Below are positions 15,717 to 26,026 of a DNA stretch of 42,402 nt, piece by piece. Source of the stretch: Acidimicrobiia bacterium. Lineage in GTDB: Bacteria; Actinomycetota; Acidimicrobiia; Acidimicrobiales; Poriferisodalaceae. The stretch covers positions 1-42,402 of the forward strand of contig JAJDVQ010000083.1 in the NCBI GenBank assembly GCA_022826045.1, read 5' to 3'. Made by a program: the position numbers and the translations under genes. The notes under the pieces are model-generated. The model was not told where the DNA came from. It did no database searches and saw nothing but the letters and a program-made list of their open reading frames with translations. Numbering within the stretch: the stretch's first letter is position 1; each line of letters starts with the position of its first letter.

Positions 15717-16355
15717 GTGAATGCCGTGCTGTTCGACTTCGGCGGCGTCATCACCGAGAGCCCGTTCGAGGCGTTCAACCGCTACGAGGACAGCATCGGC
15801 GTGCCGCGCGACACCATCCGGCAGATCAACGCCACCGATCCCGACACCAATGCGTGGGCACGGCTCGAACGCAGCGAGGTCAGCGTCGACGAGTTCGCCG
15901 ATCTGTTCGAAGCTGAAGCTGCCGACCGGGGACACGAGATCTCCGGCGCTCAGGTGCTGGCATGCCTCAGCGGCGGGCTGCGCCCGCGGATGGTGCGAGC
16001 GCTGGAGATCCTTGCGACGCGGCTGCCGGTGGGATGCATCACCAACAACGTGAGAACGGGCCACGGCGCCGGCATGTCCCGCGATGCCGGTGCCGCTGCG
16101 GCGATCGCCGAGGTGATGAAGCTGTTCGGCGTGGTGATCGAGTCGTCTGTGGTGGGCCTGCGCAAGCCCGATCCGCGCATCTACGAGCTGGCCTGTGCCC
16201 AGCTGGGCATTGACCCGGCCAGTACGGCGTACCTCGACGACCTCGGCATCAACTGCAAGCCGGCCGCGGCGATGGGCATGACGGCGATCAAGGTGACCGA
16301 TCCCGACCACGCGCTGCGCGAGCTCGAAGCACTCGTCGGCTTCGAGCTGCGATGA
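15717..16355 (+). CDS. HAD-superfamily hydrolase (epoxide-hydrolase N-domain-like phosphatase)
   Basis: A HAD-fold phosphatase with motif I AVLFDFGGVIT (nucleophile and acid/base aspartate replaced as DFGG, as in the subfamily IA3 group), motif II CITNNV, motif III lysine in GLRKPDPRIYELA, and motif IV YLDDLGINCKPAAAMGM. This wording is that of the soluble epoxide hydrolase N-terminal phosphatase/YihX group, whose natural substrates are small phosphorylated metabolites. I chose GTG 15717 because it places the nucleophile strand at the usual distance from the N-terminus (213 residues). GTG codons at 15621 or 15633 would add about 30 Ala/Arg-rich residues and cannot be excluded. The gene runs towards ettA 33 bases downstream. 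The substrate is unknown. Confidence 0.8.
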   Translation: MNAVLFDFGGVITESPFEAFNRYEDSIGVPRDTIRQINATDPDTNAWARLERSEVSVDEFADLFEAEAADRGHEISGAQVLACLSGGLRPRMVRALEILATRLPVGCITNNVRTGHGAGMSRDAGAAAAIAEVMKLFGVVIESSVVGLRKPDPRIYELACAQLGIDPASTAYLDDLGINCKPAAAMGMTAIKVTDPDHALRELEALVGFELR

Positions 16356-16388
16356 CCAGCGCTCCCTGACGGCGATGGCGACGCGCTG

Positions 16389-18083
<1,695 letters not shown>

Positions 18084-18125
18084 GCCAGAGGCTGAGCCGA
18101 AGGGCGAAGCGTTAGCGTCCGTGGC

Positions 18126-18899
18126 GTGCGGGTCGCCACGTGGAATGTCAACAGCCTCAACGCCAGGCAGGAGCGGGTCGACGAGTGGCTCGACTACGCC
18201 GAGCCGGACGTGCTGCTGCTGCAAGAGACCAAGATGTCCGACGAGCAGTTCCCGCACCTGCACTTCGAGGCGCAGGGCTATGCCTCGGTGCACCACGGCG
18301 AGGGCCGCTGGAACGGTGTGGCGATCCTGTCGACCGTCGGGATCGAGGAGCCGGTTGCCGGCTTCGCCGACGGCCGTGAGCCTGACCCCGATGCACGGAT
18401 CATCTCGGCCCGCTGCGGCGGGGTCACCGTGAGCTCGGTCTATGTGCCCAACGGCCGCGCCGTCGACCACGAGCACTACCGCTACAAGCTGGACTGGCTC
18501 GGTCGTCTGCGCGCTCACCTCGAGGCCACGTGCGATCCCGCCGAGCCGGTGCTGGTCGGCGGCGACTTCAACGTGTGCCCCGACGACCGGGACATATGGG
18601 ATCCCGAGAACCCCGAGCCGCGCACGCACGTCACCGGCCGTGAGCGAGATGCCATAGCTGGCGTGTGCGACTGGGGGCTGACCGACGTCTTCCGCGAGCA
18701 CTACGACGCCGACGGGCTGTTCAGCTGGTGGGACTACCGCGACGGCGCCTTCTACAAGCGTCACGGCCTGCGCATCGACCTGTTGCTCGGCACCGAGCCC
18801 GTCGTCGAGGCCACGCAGTTCTGCCTCATCGACCGCAATGCCCGCAAAGGCACCAAGCCGTCGGATCACACCCCGGTTTTCGTCGACCTAGCGCTCTGA
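18126..18899 (+). CDS. xthA: Exodeoxyribonuclease III / AP endonuclease
   Basis: A 257-residue endonuclease/exonuclease/phosphatase-fold enzyme of the Xth type. ATWNVNSLNARQ contains the first metal/substrate Asn, LLLQETKM carries the metal-binding Glu, and YVPNGRAVDHEHYRYKL, VGGDFNVCPDD and RIDLLLGT hold the catalytic Tyr/Asp/Asn. KPSDHTPVFVDL ends the protein with the catalytic Asp-His pair. It cleaves abasic sites and removes 3'-blocking groups in base-excision repair. The start is GTG 18126, giving MRVATWNVNS at the very N-terminus, as in the family. It is on the same strand as ettA, with a 42-base gap that contains a short repeated GCTGAGCC. Confidence 0.93.
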   Translation: MRVATWNVNSLNARQERVDEWLDYAEPDVLLLQETKMSDEQFPHLHFEAQGYASVHHGEGRWNGVAILSTVGIEEPVAGFADGREPDPDARIISARCGGVTVSSVYVPNGRAVDHEHYRYKLDWLGRLRAHLEATCDPAEPVLVGGDFNVCPDDRDIWDPENPEPRTHVTGRERDAIAGVCDWGLTDVFREHYDADGLFSWWDYRDGAFYKRHGLRIDLLLGTEPVVEATQFCLIDRNARKGTKPSDHTPVFVDLAL

Positions 18900-18943
18900 G
18901 CGAACCGCCCGGTCGGTTGCGCGTCGAGGCGTCGGCGCGGCCC

Positions 18944-20860
18944 TCAGGACTGCCGGGTTGCATCGAGCGCCGCGCGTGCGGCGGCGACCGCGGAGGCGGC
19001 GTCGTCAGCCGACAGCGGCGGCGGCTCCGCGGTGGCTGCGGTGATCTGGGCCAGCCATGGCGAAGGGCTGCGAAGCCCGCCCATGGCGCCACGCCCCGAT
19101 CGGCGGCGTGCCCACGTGAGATGCAGCGTGCGCGCGGCCCGGGAGACAGCGACATAGAACAGGCGCCGTTCCTCAGGGTCGTCGCGGCGCAGGGGCACGA
19201 GCCCGTCCTCAGCGCCGGCGATCACGACGTGATGCCACTGCAGGCCCTTGGCGGCATGGAAGGTCGCAAGCGTCACGGCCCCGACGGCCGAGTCGAAGGG
19301 GGCGCCCCAGCGATCGCTGTCGAGCAGCTCGGCTGTCTGTTCGCGGTCGTTGGCCGACAGCAGGTCAAGCCAGGCAGCGAATCCCTCGCCGGTGGGCCCG
19401 CTGCGACCTGATGTGCGGCCTCGGCTTCGGGACGTCTCGGCGAGATAGGCATCGGCGAGGTTGAGCACACGCGTCAGCACCGGATCGAGATGCTCGCCCG
19501 GCACAGCATCGAGCAAGTCAGCGCGCGTGTCCTCGACCGCAGTCGGGAAGCGCTCGCCGGCGGTGCGAAAGCCCTCCAGCAACTGCACCACGGCAGGAAG
19601 CTGCAGGAACGGGCTTCGCCGCCCGCTCAGGCGGCAGGGGATGGCGCGAGCATCAAGTGCCGCGGCGATATCGGTGAGCTGGGCGTTCGTGCGGGCGAGG
19701 ACGCCGAACGAATCCCAGCGCACCCCGCCGATGTGGCGATCGGCAATCCACCGAGCGATGCCCGCAGCCTCGGCCTCGGCATCGTCGAAGGCCGTCATGG
19801 TCGGCGCGGGACCGGTCTCGTGCGGCCGCGCCGGGGTCTGCAGGTGGCCGCCTGCATTGGGCGCATCGGCATCGCCGGATTCGCCGTCGCCGGACATGAC
19901 GGCTGTGGCCGAGGCGACCAGCGACGGGTGGCTGCGGTAGTTGAGTTCGAGCCGGACGATCTGCGCCCCCGGGAAATGGCGTTCAAACTCAGCGATGTAC
20001 CGGCTGTCTGCGCCGTTCCAGCCGTAGATCGCCTGGTCGGCATCGCCGACGGCACAGATGTCGGCAGCCCCGCTGTGCACGGCCTCGGCGCCGCCGAGCC
20101 ATTCCCACAGCAGGTTCCACTGGAGGCGGTTGAGATCTTGGAACTCGTCGACGAAGAAGTGCCGCCCCATCCAGCGCTGCGCTGCAGCGAAGTGCTCGTC
20201 GGAGCGCATGAGCCGGGTGGCCTCGGCGAGCACGTCGTCAAAGTCCAGCAGCCGGCGGCGGCCCTTGGTGCGCTCGAAATGGCGGTACAGCTCGGCTGCG
20301 GCCGCGCCGGCGTCGGGGCCGAGTCGGCGCGTGGCGGGCCCGTCCCGGTACTCGGCCGCCGACAGGTCGCTGGACTTGGCCCAGTCGATCTCCCGCAGGG
20401 CAGTCGCCACCGTGATCGGCGGCCGGTGCCCGAACGTGCGCTGAAGGTGCTCAGCCAGCTCGCCGCTCAGCGCCGACCGGTTCGGCAGGATCTTGCGCTC
20501 GGCCCGATCGTGGTCGATGTCGTACAGGCGAATCTGCGAGAGCGCGAGCGAGTGGAACGTCCCGACGGGTCCCATGTCATCGACATCGAGCTGCCGCAGG
20601 CGTGAGCTGAGCTCGGTCGCCGCTCGCCGTGTGAAGGTGACCGCCACAGCCCGTCGTGCCTGCATCGAGGTGGTCGCGGCCCGCCAGGCGATGCGCTGGG
20701 TGAGCACACGGGTCTTGCCGCTTCCCGGTCCGGCCACCACCAGCAGCGCCGCAGCGGTCGAGCGCACCGCCGCGCGCTGCGCGGCATCGAGCCCATCGTC
20801 AGCCGACAGCGCCTCGCCCCCCTGCGGGGCATCGGCCGGAGCTTCCGCCGGATCACTCAT
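18944..20860 (-). CDS. UvrD/PcrA-like superfamily 1 DNA helicase
   Basis: A 638-residue SF1A helicase with all core motifs: Q motif LDAAQRAAV, Walker A VVAGPGSGKT (residues 41-50), Ia AVTFTRRAATEL, II FFVDEFQDLN, III VGDADQAIYGWNGA, IV LELNYRSHPSLV, V LATFHAAKGLQWHHV and VI RRLFYVAVSRAARTLHL. It translocates 3'-5' on single-stranded DNA and most likely works in repair or in removal of stalled complexes. It is shorter than classical UvrD (about 720-780), with a reduced 1B/2B region and no HRDC domain, so I give no gene symbol. The start codon at 20860 is divergent from the BtuF-like gene, with only 34 bases between them. It is convergent with xthA, another repair gene. Confidence 0.9.
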   Translation of the reverse strand: MSDPAEAPADAPQGGEALSADDGLDAAQRAAVRSTAAALLVVAGPGSGKTRVLTQRIAWRAATTSMQARRAVAVTFTRRAATELSSRLRQLDVDDMGPVGTFHSLALSQIRLYDIDHDRAERKILPNRSALSGELAEHLQRTFGHRPPITVATALREIDWAKSSDLSAAEYRDGPATRRLGPDAGAAAAELYRHFERTKGRRRLLDFDDVLAEATRLMRSDEHFAAAQRWMGRHFFVDEFQDLNRLQWNLLWEWLGGAEAVHSGAADICAVGDADQAIYGWNGADSRYIAEFERHFPGAQIVRLELNYRSHPSLVASATAVMSGDGESGDADAPNAGGHLQTPARPHETGPAPTMTAFDDAEAEAAGIARWIADRHIGGVRWDSFGVLARTNAQLTDIAAALDARAIPCRLSGRRSPFLQLPAVVQLLEGFRTAGERFPTAVEDTRADLLDAVPGEHLDPVLTRVLNLADAYLAETSRSRGRTSGRSGPTGEGFAAWLDLLSANDREQTAELLDSDRWGAPFDSAVGAVTLATFHAAKGLQWHHVVIAGAEDGLVPLRRDDPEERRLFYVAVSRAARTLHLTWARRRSGRGAMGGLRSPSPWLAQITAATAEPPPLSADDAASAVAAARAALDATRQS

Positions 20861-20894
20861 CGAAGCGAAACTAGACCTTCGTTAGCCTGCGCTC

Positions 20895-21659
20895 GTGCGG
20901 GTGATCAGCCTCGTTCCGAGCGCTACCGAGACGCTGGCGGCGTGGGGAATCGACCCGGTGGCGTGCACCCGGTACTGCGAGCGACCCGATCTGCCTCACG
21001 TCGGCGGCACCAAGAATCCCGACATCGCTGCCATCGCGGAATTGGCGCCTGATCTGGTCGTCGTGGACCGCGAAGAGAACCGGCGCCCCGACTACGACGC
21101 GCTCGTGGCCGCCGGCATCGAGGTCGAGTCGCTGCACATTGCCTCGCTCGACGCCGTCGAGCCCGAACTGTTGCGATTGGCCCAGCGTGTCGGCGCCGAA
21201 TGGCGGCCCGAGCCGCTGCCGAGCCAGTCCCAGCTCCCGTCGCTGCGTCATCGGGGCGGGGGAGACGAGCGCGTGCGCGTGTTCGTGCCGATCTGGCGCC
21301 GCCCTTTCATGTCGATCGGCGCTCCTACCTATGGGGCGTCCATGCTGGCCTATTGCGGTCTGGAAGTGGCCTTCGCCGATCGGCCCGACCCGTACCCCAC
21401 GCTGGACGAGGCCGATCTTGCGAGCGAACCGATCGACCTCGTGCTCGCATCCACCGAGCCGTACCCGTGGCACCGCCGCAATCTCGACGAGCTCGAGGCC
21501 TATGGCCCTGTCCATCTCATCGACGGCCAGGACTTGTTCTGGTGGGGGACACGCACGCCAGCCGCCGTCCGGCGCGTCGCCAACTCCGTCGCGCAAGCGC
21601 TGAGAGCACTGGAATCGCCGGAGGGCCTGGCCCCCGAGGCCGGCGCCGGCGCGCAGTAG
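20895..21659 (+). CDS. BtuF-like helical-backbone metal receptor (cobalamin-binding type), no signal peptide
   Basis: A 254-residue protein with the opening [17 protein letters not shown], then [20 protein letters not shown] and [17 protein letters not shown]. This is the N-domain signature of periplasmic B12/iron-siderophore binding proteins (BtuF, FhuD group). The C-domain has [18 protein letters not shown] and [11 protein letters not shown]. The GTG start at 20895 places the conserved strand at residue 2, so there is no room for a signal peptide or lipobox. The protein is thus predicted to stay in the cytoplasm, and no BtuC/D transporter genes are near. Cytoplasmic members are known but their roles are unclear. 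It might store or hand over cobalamin, or a related corrinoid, to an enzyme. It is divergent from the UvrD-like gene. Confidence 0.8.
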   Translation: MRVISLVPSATETLAAWGIDPVACTRYCERPDLPHVGGTKNPDIAAIAELAPDLVVVDREENRRPDYDALVAAGIEVESLHIASLDAVEPELLRLAQRVGAEWRPEPLPSQSQLPSLRHRGGGDERVRVFVPIWRRPFMSIGAPTYGASMLAYCGLEVAFADRPDPYPTLDEADLASEPIDLVLASTEPYPWHRRNLDELEAYGPVHLIDGQDLFWWGTRTPAAVRRVANSVAQALRALESPEGLAPEAGAGAQ

Positions 21660-21708
21660 CGTTGCCTGCGGACCAATCGCAGGACAATCCTCGAGATCGG
21701 GAGTGACG

Positions 21709-22860
21709 ATGGGCACAGGACCGCTGGCAGGCGTTCGCATCATCGAGTTGCAGGGCATCGGCCCCGGGCCGTTCTGCGGGATGATGCTCTCGGACATGGG
21801 GGCCGAGGTCATCCGGGTCGACCGCGCTGCCAGAGTGCGCGACCGCGACCCCGACACCCCGCCGATCGACGTGCTCGCCCGCGGTCGCACCTCGATCGGC
21901 CTCGACCTCAAGAACCCCGACGGGATCGAGGCGCTGCTGCGGCTGGTGGAGCACTCCGACGCGCTCATCGAGGGCTTCCGCCCCGGGGTCATGGAGCGGC
22001 TCGGCATCGGTCCCGACGAGTGCTTCGCACGCAACCCGAAGCTGGTCTACGGCCGGATGACCGGCTGGGGCCAGGAGGGGCCGTACCACATGGGTGCCGG
22101 CCACGACATCAACTACATCGCGCTGGCGGGCGCGCTCGATCCCATCGGCCGCAAGGGGGAGCCGCCGATCGCGCCGCTGAACCTCGTGGGCGACTTCGGC
22201 GGGGGCGGCATGCTGCTGGCGTTCGGCGTGGCGTGCGCCCTGTTCGAGTCGCAGCGCTCGGGCGAAGGCCAGGTGATCGACGCCGCCATGGTCGACGGTG
22301 CAGCGACGCTCATGGCCATGTTCCACTCGATGCGGGCGCTCGGAGTGTGGAACGACGAGCGAGGCACCAACCTGCTCGACACCGGCAGCCACTTCTACGA
22401 CGTGTACGAGTGCGCCGATGGCAACTACATCTCGATCGGGTCGATCGAGCCGCAGTTCTACGCCGAGCTGCTGCGCCTCACCGGTCTCGACGAGGACCCA
22501 GAGTTTGCCAAGCAGCACTCCCGCATCGGCTGGCCGCACCAGAAGGAGCGCATCGCGGAGGTCTTCAGGTCGAAGACCCGTGACGAGTGGTGCGAGATCA
22601 TGGACGCCACCGACGTGTGCTTCGCCCCGGTGCTGACACTGGCCGAGGCGCCCCAGCACCCGCACAACGTCCATCGAGACGTGTTCTGCGAGGTGGCCGG
22701 CGTGGTCCAGCCGAGCCCGTCGCCGCGTTTCAGCCGCACGGTCCAGGCCGTGCAGGGACCGCCGGCGCATCCGGGCCAGCACACCGACGAGGTGCTGGCC
22801 ATCGTCGGCTACGACCCTGACGACATCGAGAAGCTGCGCGATACCGGTGCCGTCGCCTGA
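21709..22860 (+). CDS. mcr: Alpha-methylacyl-CoA racemase (family III CoA-transferase fold)
   Basis: A 383-residue CaiB/BaiF-fold enzyme whose opening [20 protein letters not shown] is that of bacterial alpha-methylacyl-CoA racemases. The catalytic residues of the Mycobacterium tuberculosis enzyme (H126, D156, E241) fall at H132 (GAGHDINYI), D162 (GDFGGGGM) and E247 (GSIEPQFY), a constant offset of six. The CoA-transferase nucleophile aspartate is thus used as a racemase base. It converts (2R)- and (2S)-methylacyl-CoA, needed for beta-oxidation of branched chains and sterol side chains. ATG 21709 is preferred over GTG 21703 because GGGAG ends five bases before it. The next gene starts inside its 3' end, so they form an operon. 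Confidence 0.92.
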   Translation: MGTGPLAGVRIIELQGIGPGPFCGMMLSDMGAEVIRVDRAARVRDRDPDTPPIDVLARGRTSIGLDLKNPDGIEALLRLVEHSDALIEGFRPGVMERLGIGPDECFARNPKLVYGRMTGWGQEGPYHMGAGHDINYIALAGALDPIGRKGEPPIAPLNLVGDFGGGGMLLAFGVACALFESQRSGEGQVIDAAMVDGAATLMAMFHSMRALGVWNDERGTNLLDTGSHFYDVYECADGNYISIGSIEPQFYAELLRLTGLDEDPEFAKQHSRIGWPHQKERIAEVFRSKTRDEWCEIMDATDVCFAPVLTLAEAPQHPHNVHRDVFCEVAGVVQPSPSPRFSRTVQAVQGPPAHPGQHTDEVLAIVGYDPDDIEKLRDTGAVA

Positions 22861-23317
22861 GCCAGATTCGAGAGCCGCCCCGGCGCCGGGACCGGAGCGC
22901 GCCGAGCCCGATGGCGCCCGCCCAGGGCGGGCCGATCAGTCTGGCGAGCCTTCGAGGCCCGCCGAGCAGCACAGCGCCCCGCCGAGGCTCGACCGCAAGC
23001 TCGTGCCGCTGTACGACGAGGCCGTCGCAGCAGCCGACGTGTCGCCGGCGAGTGCGTGCGCGCTGGCACGGCTGCTGCTGCGCAGCCTCATCCAGTCCCA
23101 GGGGCTGCGCGGACGTCACCTCGTGCGCGACATCAGCGAGCTGGTCTCTGCGGGGGCTCCTGTCGGGCTCCTGCGAGCACTCGACGTGATGAAGCTGAGC
23201 GAGACCGAGGCGCGTCGGCCCGGCGAGATCAACCTCGCAAACGGCCACGGCGACGCCCAGAACCTCATGATGTTCATCCACCTGTTCACCGAGCACGTCT
23301 CAGCGCGAGAGCGGTGA
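22847..23317 (+). CDS. Small helical protein, DUF4145-like
   Basis: A 156-residue protein starting at a GTG inside the last codons of the racemase gene (14-base overlap), so probably co-translated with it. The first 47 residues are Pro/Glu/Arg-rich and predicted disordered. The rest is helical: [20 protein letters not shown], then [20 protein letters not shown], and a final [13 protein letters not shown]. This pattern resembles DUF4145 proteins, small helical domains also found next to restriction and defence genes, but it is likewise common as a stand-alone actinobacterial protein. No catalytic residues are recognisable. Function unknown. A 33-base imperfect direct repeat starts at its stop codon. 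Confidence 0.65.
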   Translation: MPSPEPDSRAAPAPGPERAEPDGARPGRADQSGEPSRPAEQHSAPPRLDRKLVPLYDEAVAAADVSPASACALARLLLRSLIQSQGLRGRHLVRDISELVSAGAPVGLLRALDVMKLSETEARRPGEINLANGHGDAQNLMMFIHLFTEHVSARER

Positions 23318-23381
23318 GACCATCAGGCACTGTCGCCGCGTCAGCGGTGAGATCTTCGGGCGCCGTCGCGGTGCTGCCGAC

Positions 23382-23753
23382 ATGAACGCCGACGTCTGGT
23401 CGACGGTCCACACGGCGCTCGGCTGGGCGATGGTGTTGTCGAACGGGGTGGCGGGACTCTGGGCGCTCGGCGCCATCCGCTGGCGCCCACTGCGGCAACG
23501 CAGCCTGTGGTGGCTGTTGAGCGGCGCTTGGGTGCTGGTGTTCATCCAGCTCACCGCCGGGGTCGTCCTCATGCGAGTCGCCGCAGTCGATGCCCCGGCG
23601 TTCCACGTGTTCTACGGGGTCTGCTGCGCCGTGGCGGTCGCCTTCGTCATCGGCTACCGCCAGCAGCTCGAGCACCGCCGCTACGAGCTGTTCGGCCTCG
23701 GCGCCCTGTTCATCATGGGCCTCGCCATCCGCGCCATGTTCCTGGGCAGCTGA
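23382..23753 (+). CDS. Small membrane protein with four helices, function unknown
   Basis: A 123-residue protein with four hydrophobic segments, at about residues 8-30, 42-65, 74-93 and 102-119. They are joined by short Arg-rich loops (RWRPLRQRS, YRQQLEHRRYE) that should face the cytoplasm by the positive-inside rule. The starting ATG follows a 64-base gap after the DUF4145-like gene in the same direction, and the protein ends just before the convergent PEPCK gene. I do not recognise a family. Similar small four-helix proteins are conserved among actinobacteria without a known role. Confidence 0.7.
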   Translation: MNADVWSTVHTALGWAMVLSNGVAGLWALGAIRWRPLRQRSLWWLLSGAWVLVFIQLTAGVVLMRVAAVDAPAFHVFYGVCCAVAVAFVIGYRQQLEHRRYELFGLGALFIMGLAIRAMFLGS

Positions 23754-23801
23754 CGGTCCGGCGTCCAGAGGCCGCAGCCGCGGCCGAGTCGACCAGGCGG
23801 A

Positions 23802-25628
23802 TCAGAAGCCGAGCCGCTGCTCGAGCCGGTCGAGCTCCTTGCGCATCTCGGGCGGCAGGCGCTCGCCGAGCTCCCGGTAGTGCGCCTCGATCATGTCGAT
23901 CTCGGCTCGCCAGTCGTCCTCGTCGACTCCGAGCAGCGTCTCGATCTCGGCGTCGGTGAGGTCGAGCCCGCCGGTGTCGAGCGCGCCGGGCGGGGGCACC
24001 AGGCCGATCGCCGTCGGCACCGCCTCGCCGTGGCCGGCGATCCGTTCGAGCACCCACTTCAGCACCCGGGCGTTGTCGCCGAATCCCGGCCAGATGAACC
24101 TGCCGTCGTCGTCCTTGCGGAACCAGTTGACGTAATAGAGCTTGGGCAGTTGGGTGCCCGGCTTCGTGCCGATGTCGAGCCAGTGCTGGAAATAGTCGCC
24201 GAAGTTGTACCCGCAGAACGGCAGCATCGCGAAGGGGTCGCGCCGCACCTCGCCCACCGCCCCGGCCGCGGCAGCAGTCTTCTCCGAGGACATCTGCGAG
24301 CCCAGGAACACGCCGTGCTCCCAGTCGAACGCCTCGACCACCAGCGGCACGGTGGTGGCGCGCCGCCCGCCGAAGAGGATCGCCGAGATCGGCACGCCGA
24401 CGGGGTCCTCCCATTCGGGCGCAATCGAGGGGCATTGTCCGGCGGGCGCCGTGAAGCGGGCATTGGGATGCGCAGCGGGCGTGCCGTCGGAAGCCGACCA
24501 TTCGTTGCCGCGCCAGTCGATGATGCCGTCGGGAGGCTCCGGCGTGAGGCCTTCCCACCAGACGTCGCCGTCGGGGGTCTGCGCCACGTTGGTGAACATG
24601 CAGTTGCCCCACATCGTCCCGAGCGCATTCGGGTTGGTGTCGTCGCCGGTGCCGGGCGCGACACCGAAGATGCCGGCCTCGGGGTTGATGGCGTGCAGGC
24701 GGCCGTCGTCGCCGAACTTCATCCAGGCGATGTCGTCGCCGATGGTGCGCACCTTCCAGCCCGGCAGCGTCGGGATCATCATCGCCATGTTGGTCTTGCC
24801 GCAGGCCGAGGGGAACGCCGCCGCCACGTAGATCGTCTCGCCGTCGGGAGGCGTCACGCCCACGATCAGCATGTGCTCGGCCAGCCAGCCCTCGTCGCGG
24901 GCCATCGTGGAGGCGATCCGCAGCGCGAAGCACTTCTTGCCCAGCAGGGCATTGCCGCCGTAGCCGGAGCCGTAGGACCAGATCTCGCGCGTCTCGGGGA
25001 AGTGCACGATGTACTTGCGGTCGGCGTCGCAGGGCCACGGCACATCTGCCTGACCCGGTTCCAGCGGCGCGCCGAGCGAGTGGATGCACGGCACGAAGTC
25101 GCCGTCGCCGAGCACATCGAGCGCCGGCTGGCCCATGCGAGTCATGATCCGCATGGAGGCGGCTACGTAGGGCGAGTCGGTGAGCTGCACCCCGATGTGG
25201 GCGATGTGGCTGCCCAGCGGTCCCATCGAGAAGGGCACCACGTACATGGTCCGGCCGCGCATCGAGCCCTCGAAGAGCTTCAGCAGCTCGGGGCGCATCT
25301 CGTCGGGATGGCGCCAATTGTTGTTGGGGCCCGCATCGATCTCGTTCTCGCTGCAGATGAAGGTGCGGTCCTCGACCCGTGCTACGTCGCCAGGGTCCGA
25401 GCGGGCGAGGAAGCTGTTGGGGCGGGTCGCGGAGTCGAGCTCGATGAGCGTCCCGGATTCGACCATCTGGCTGCAGAGCCGATCGTACTCGGCTTCGGAG
25501 CCGTCGCACCAGTGGACGGCGTCGGGTCGCAGCACGCCGGCCCAATGATCGACCCAATCGATCAAATGGCGGTTGTCAGTCGCAGGCAAGTTGTCCTCCG
25601 GGTCCGAGTCTCGTACTCGCTCGTGCAT
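23802..25628 (-). CDS. pckG: Phosphoenolpyruvate carboxykinase (GTP)
   Basis: A 608-residue GTP-type PEPCK, the usual length. It carries [20 protein letters not shown] at the N-terminus, the oxaloacetate-binding region around [13 protein letters not shown], the kinase-1a P-loop [14 protein letters not shown] (Lys near residue 278) with the active-site Cys, kinase-2 [10 protein letters not shown], and the guanine-binding region [14 protein letters not shown]. It converts oxaloacetate and GTP to phosphoenolpyruvate, GDP and CO2 at the entry to gluconeogenesis. I prefer ATG 25628. The in-frame GTG at 25667 adds 13 residues with no similarity and falls inside a hairpin. The preceding gene in the same direction is a cold-shock-like protein. 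Confidence 0.93.
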   Translation of the reverse strand: MHERVRDSDPEDNLPATDNRHLIDWVDHWAGVLRPDAVHWCDGSEAEYDRLCSQMVESGTLIELDSATRPNSFLARSDPGDVARVEDRTFICSENEIDAGPNNNWRHPDEMRPELLKLFEGSMRGRTMYVVPFSMGPLGSHIAHIGVQLTDSPYVAASMRIMTRMGQPALDVLGDGDFVPCIHSLGAPLEPGQADVPWPCDADRKYIVHFPETREIWSYGSGYGGNALLGKKCFALRIASTMARDEGWLAEHMLIVGVTPPDGETIYVAAAFPSACGKTNMAMMIPTLPGWKVRTIGDDIAWMKFGDDGRLHAINPEAGIFGVAPGTGDDTNPNALGTMWGNCMFTNVAQTPDGDVWWEGLTPEPPDGIIDWRGNEWSASDGTPAAHPNARFTAPAGQCPSIAPEWEDPVGVPISAILFGGRRATTVPLVVEAFDWEHGVFLGSQMSSEKTAAAAGAVGEVRRDPFAMLPFCGYNFGDYFQHWLDIGTKPGTQLPKLYYVNWFRKDDDGRFIWPGFGDNARVLKWVLERIAGHGEAVPTAIGLVPPPGALDTGGLDLTDAEIETLLGVDEDDWRAEIDMIEAHYRELGERLPPEMRKELDRLEQRLGF

Positions 25629-25650
25629 CGAGTCGCAGAACTCGCTCTTC

Positions 25651-25672
25651 GACCGGTGCGGCTGCACCGGTC
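25651..25672 (-). terminator. Hairpin between the cold-shock-like gene and pckG
   Basis: GACCGGTGC, GGCT, GCACCGGTC is a perfect 9-bp stem with a 4-base loop, five bases after the stop of the upstream gene. It could terminate that gene or structure the pckG leader. No T-run is present. Confidence 0.5.
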
Positions 25673-25677
25673 TCAGA

Positions 25678-25923
25678 TCACGCTGTCTCTCCCCCGGCGG
25701 TGATCCAGTCGGGTGTTCCCAGGTCCACCTCGGACCCCAGACGGAGCCGCGTGGCGAGCCCCCGCTCGTCGAGGTCGAAGATCACTCGCTGGCCCTGCCT
25801 CACCATCCGGAAGACGGAGCCTTCCAAGGCATTCGGTGCCAACTCGTGCTCGGCGCGCGTGACGTCGTCGGTGACGACACCGACTCTCGATGCAGGGTCA
25901 TAGGACTTGATGACGCCTTGCAT
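25678..25923 (-). CDS. Cold-shock-domain-like small protein
   Basis: An 81-residue protein with the beginning of a cold-shock fold: [19 protein letters not shown], corresponding to the G-x-V-K-x-F/Y-x5-G-F/V core. [10 protein letters not shown] and [13 protein letters not shown] follow, matching the later strands (GQxVxFD). The RNP aromatic residues of classical CspA are largely missing (VGVV instead of GFGFI), so nucleic-acid binding may be weak or altered. It may act as a small RNA-binding or regulatory protein; this is inference. It starts with ATG 25923 and is divergent from the FakA/YloV-like gene across a 103-base spacer that must hold both promoters. Confidence 0.7.
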   Translation of the reverse strand: MQGVIKSYDPASRVGVVTDDVTRAEHELAPNALEGSVFRMVRQGQRVIFDLDERGLATRLRLGSEVDLGTPDWITAGGETA

Positions 25924-26026
25924 GTGCGCCTCCCGTGGCTGGGAAATCGCGAGCCTGCCGAGGCGGGCTGCGCGACCTACCGAAAGCTAGCAACCGACGG
26001 CGGCGCGCGTTGTAGCTTCGGCAGCT

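Noticed and set aside
23880..25703. 607-codon plus-strand frame opposite pckG
   Set aside because: Composition is antisense-like and the PEPCK frame on the other strand has every motif.
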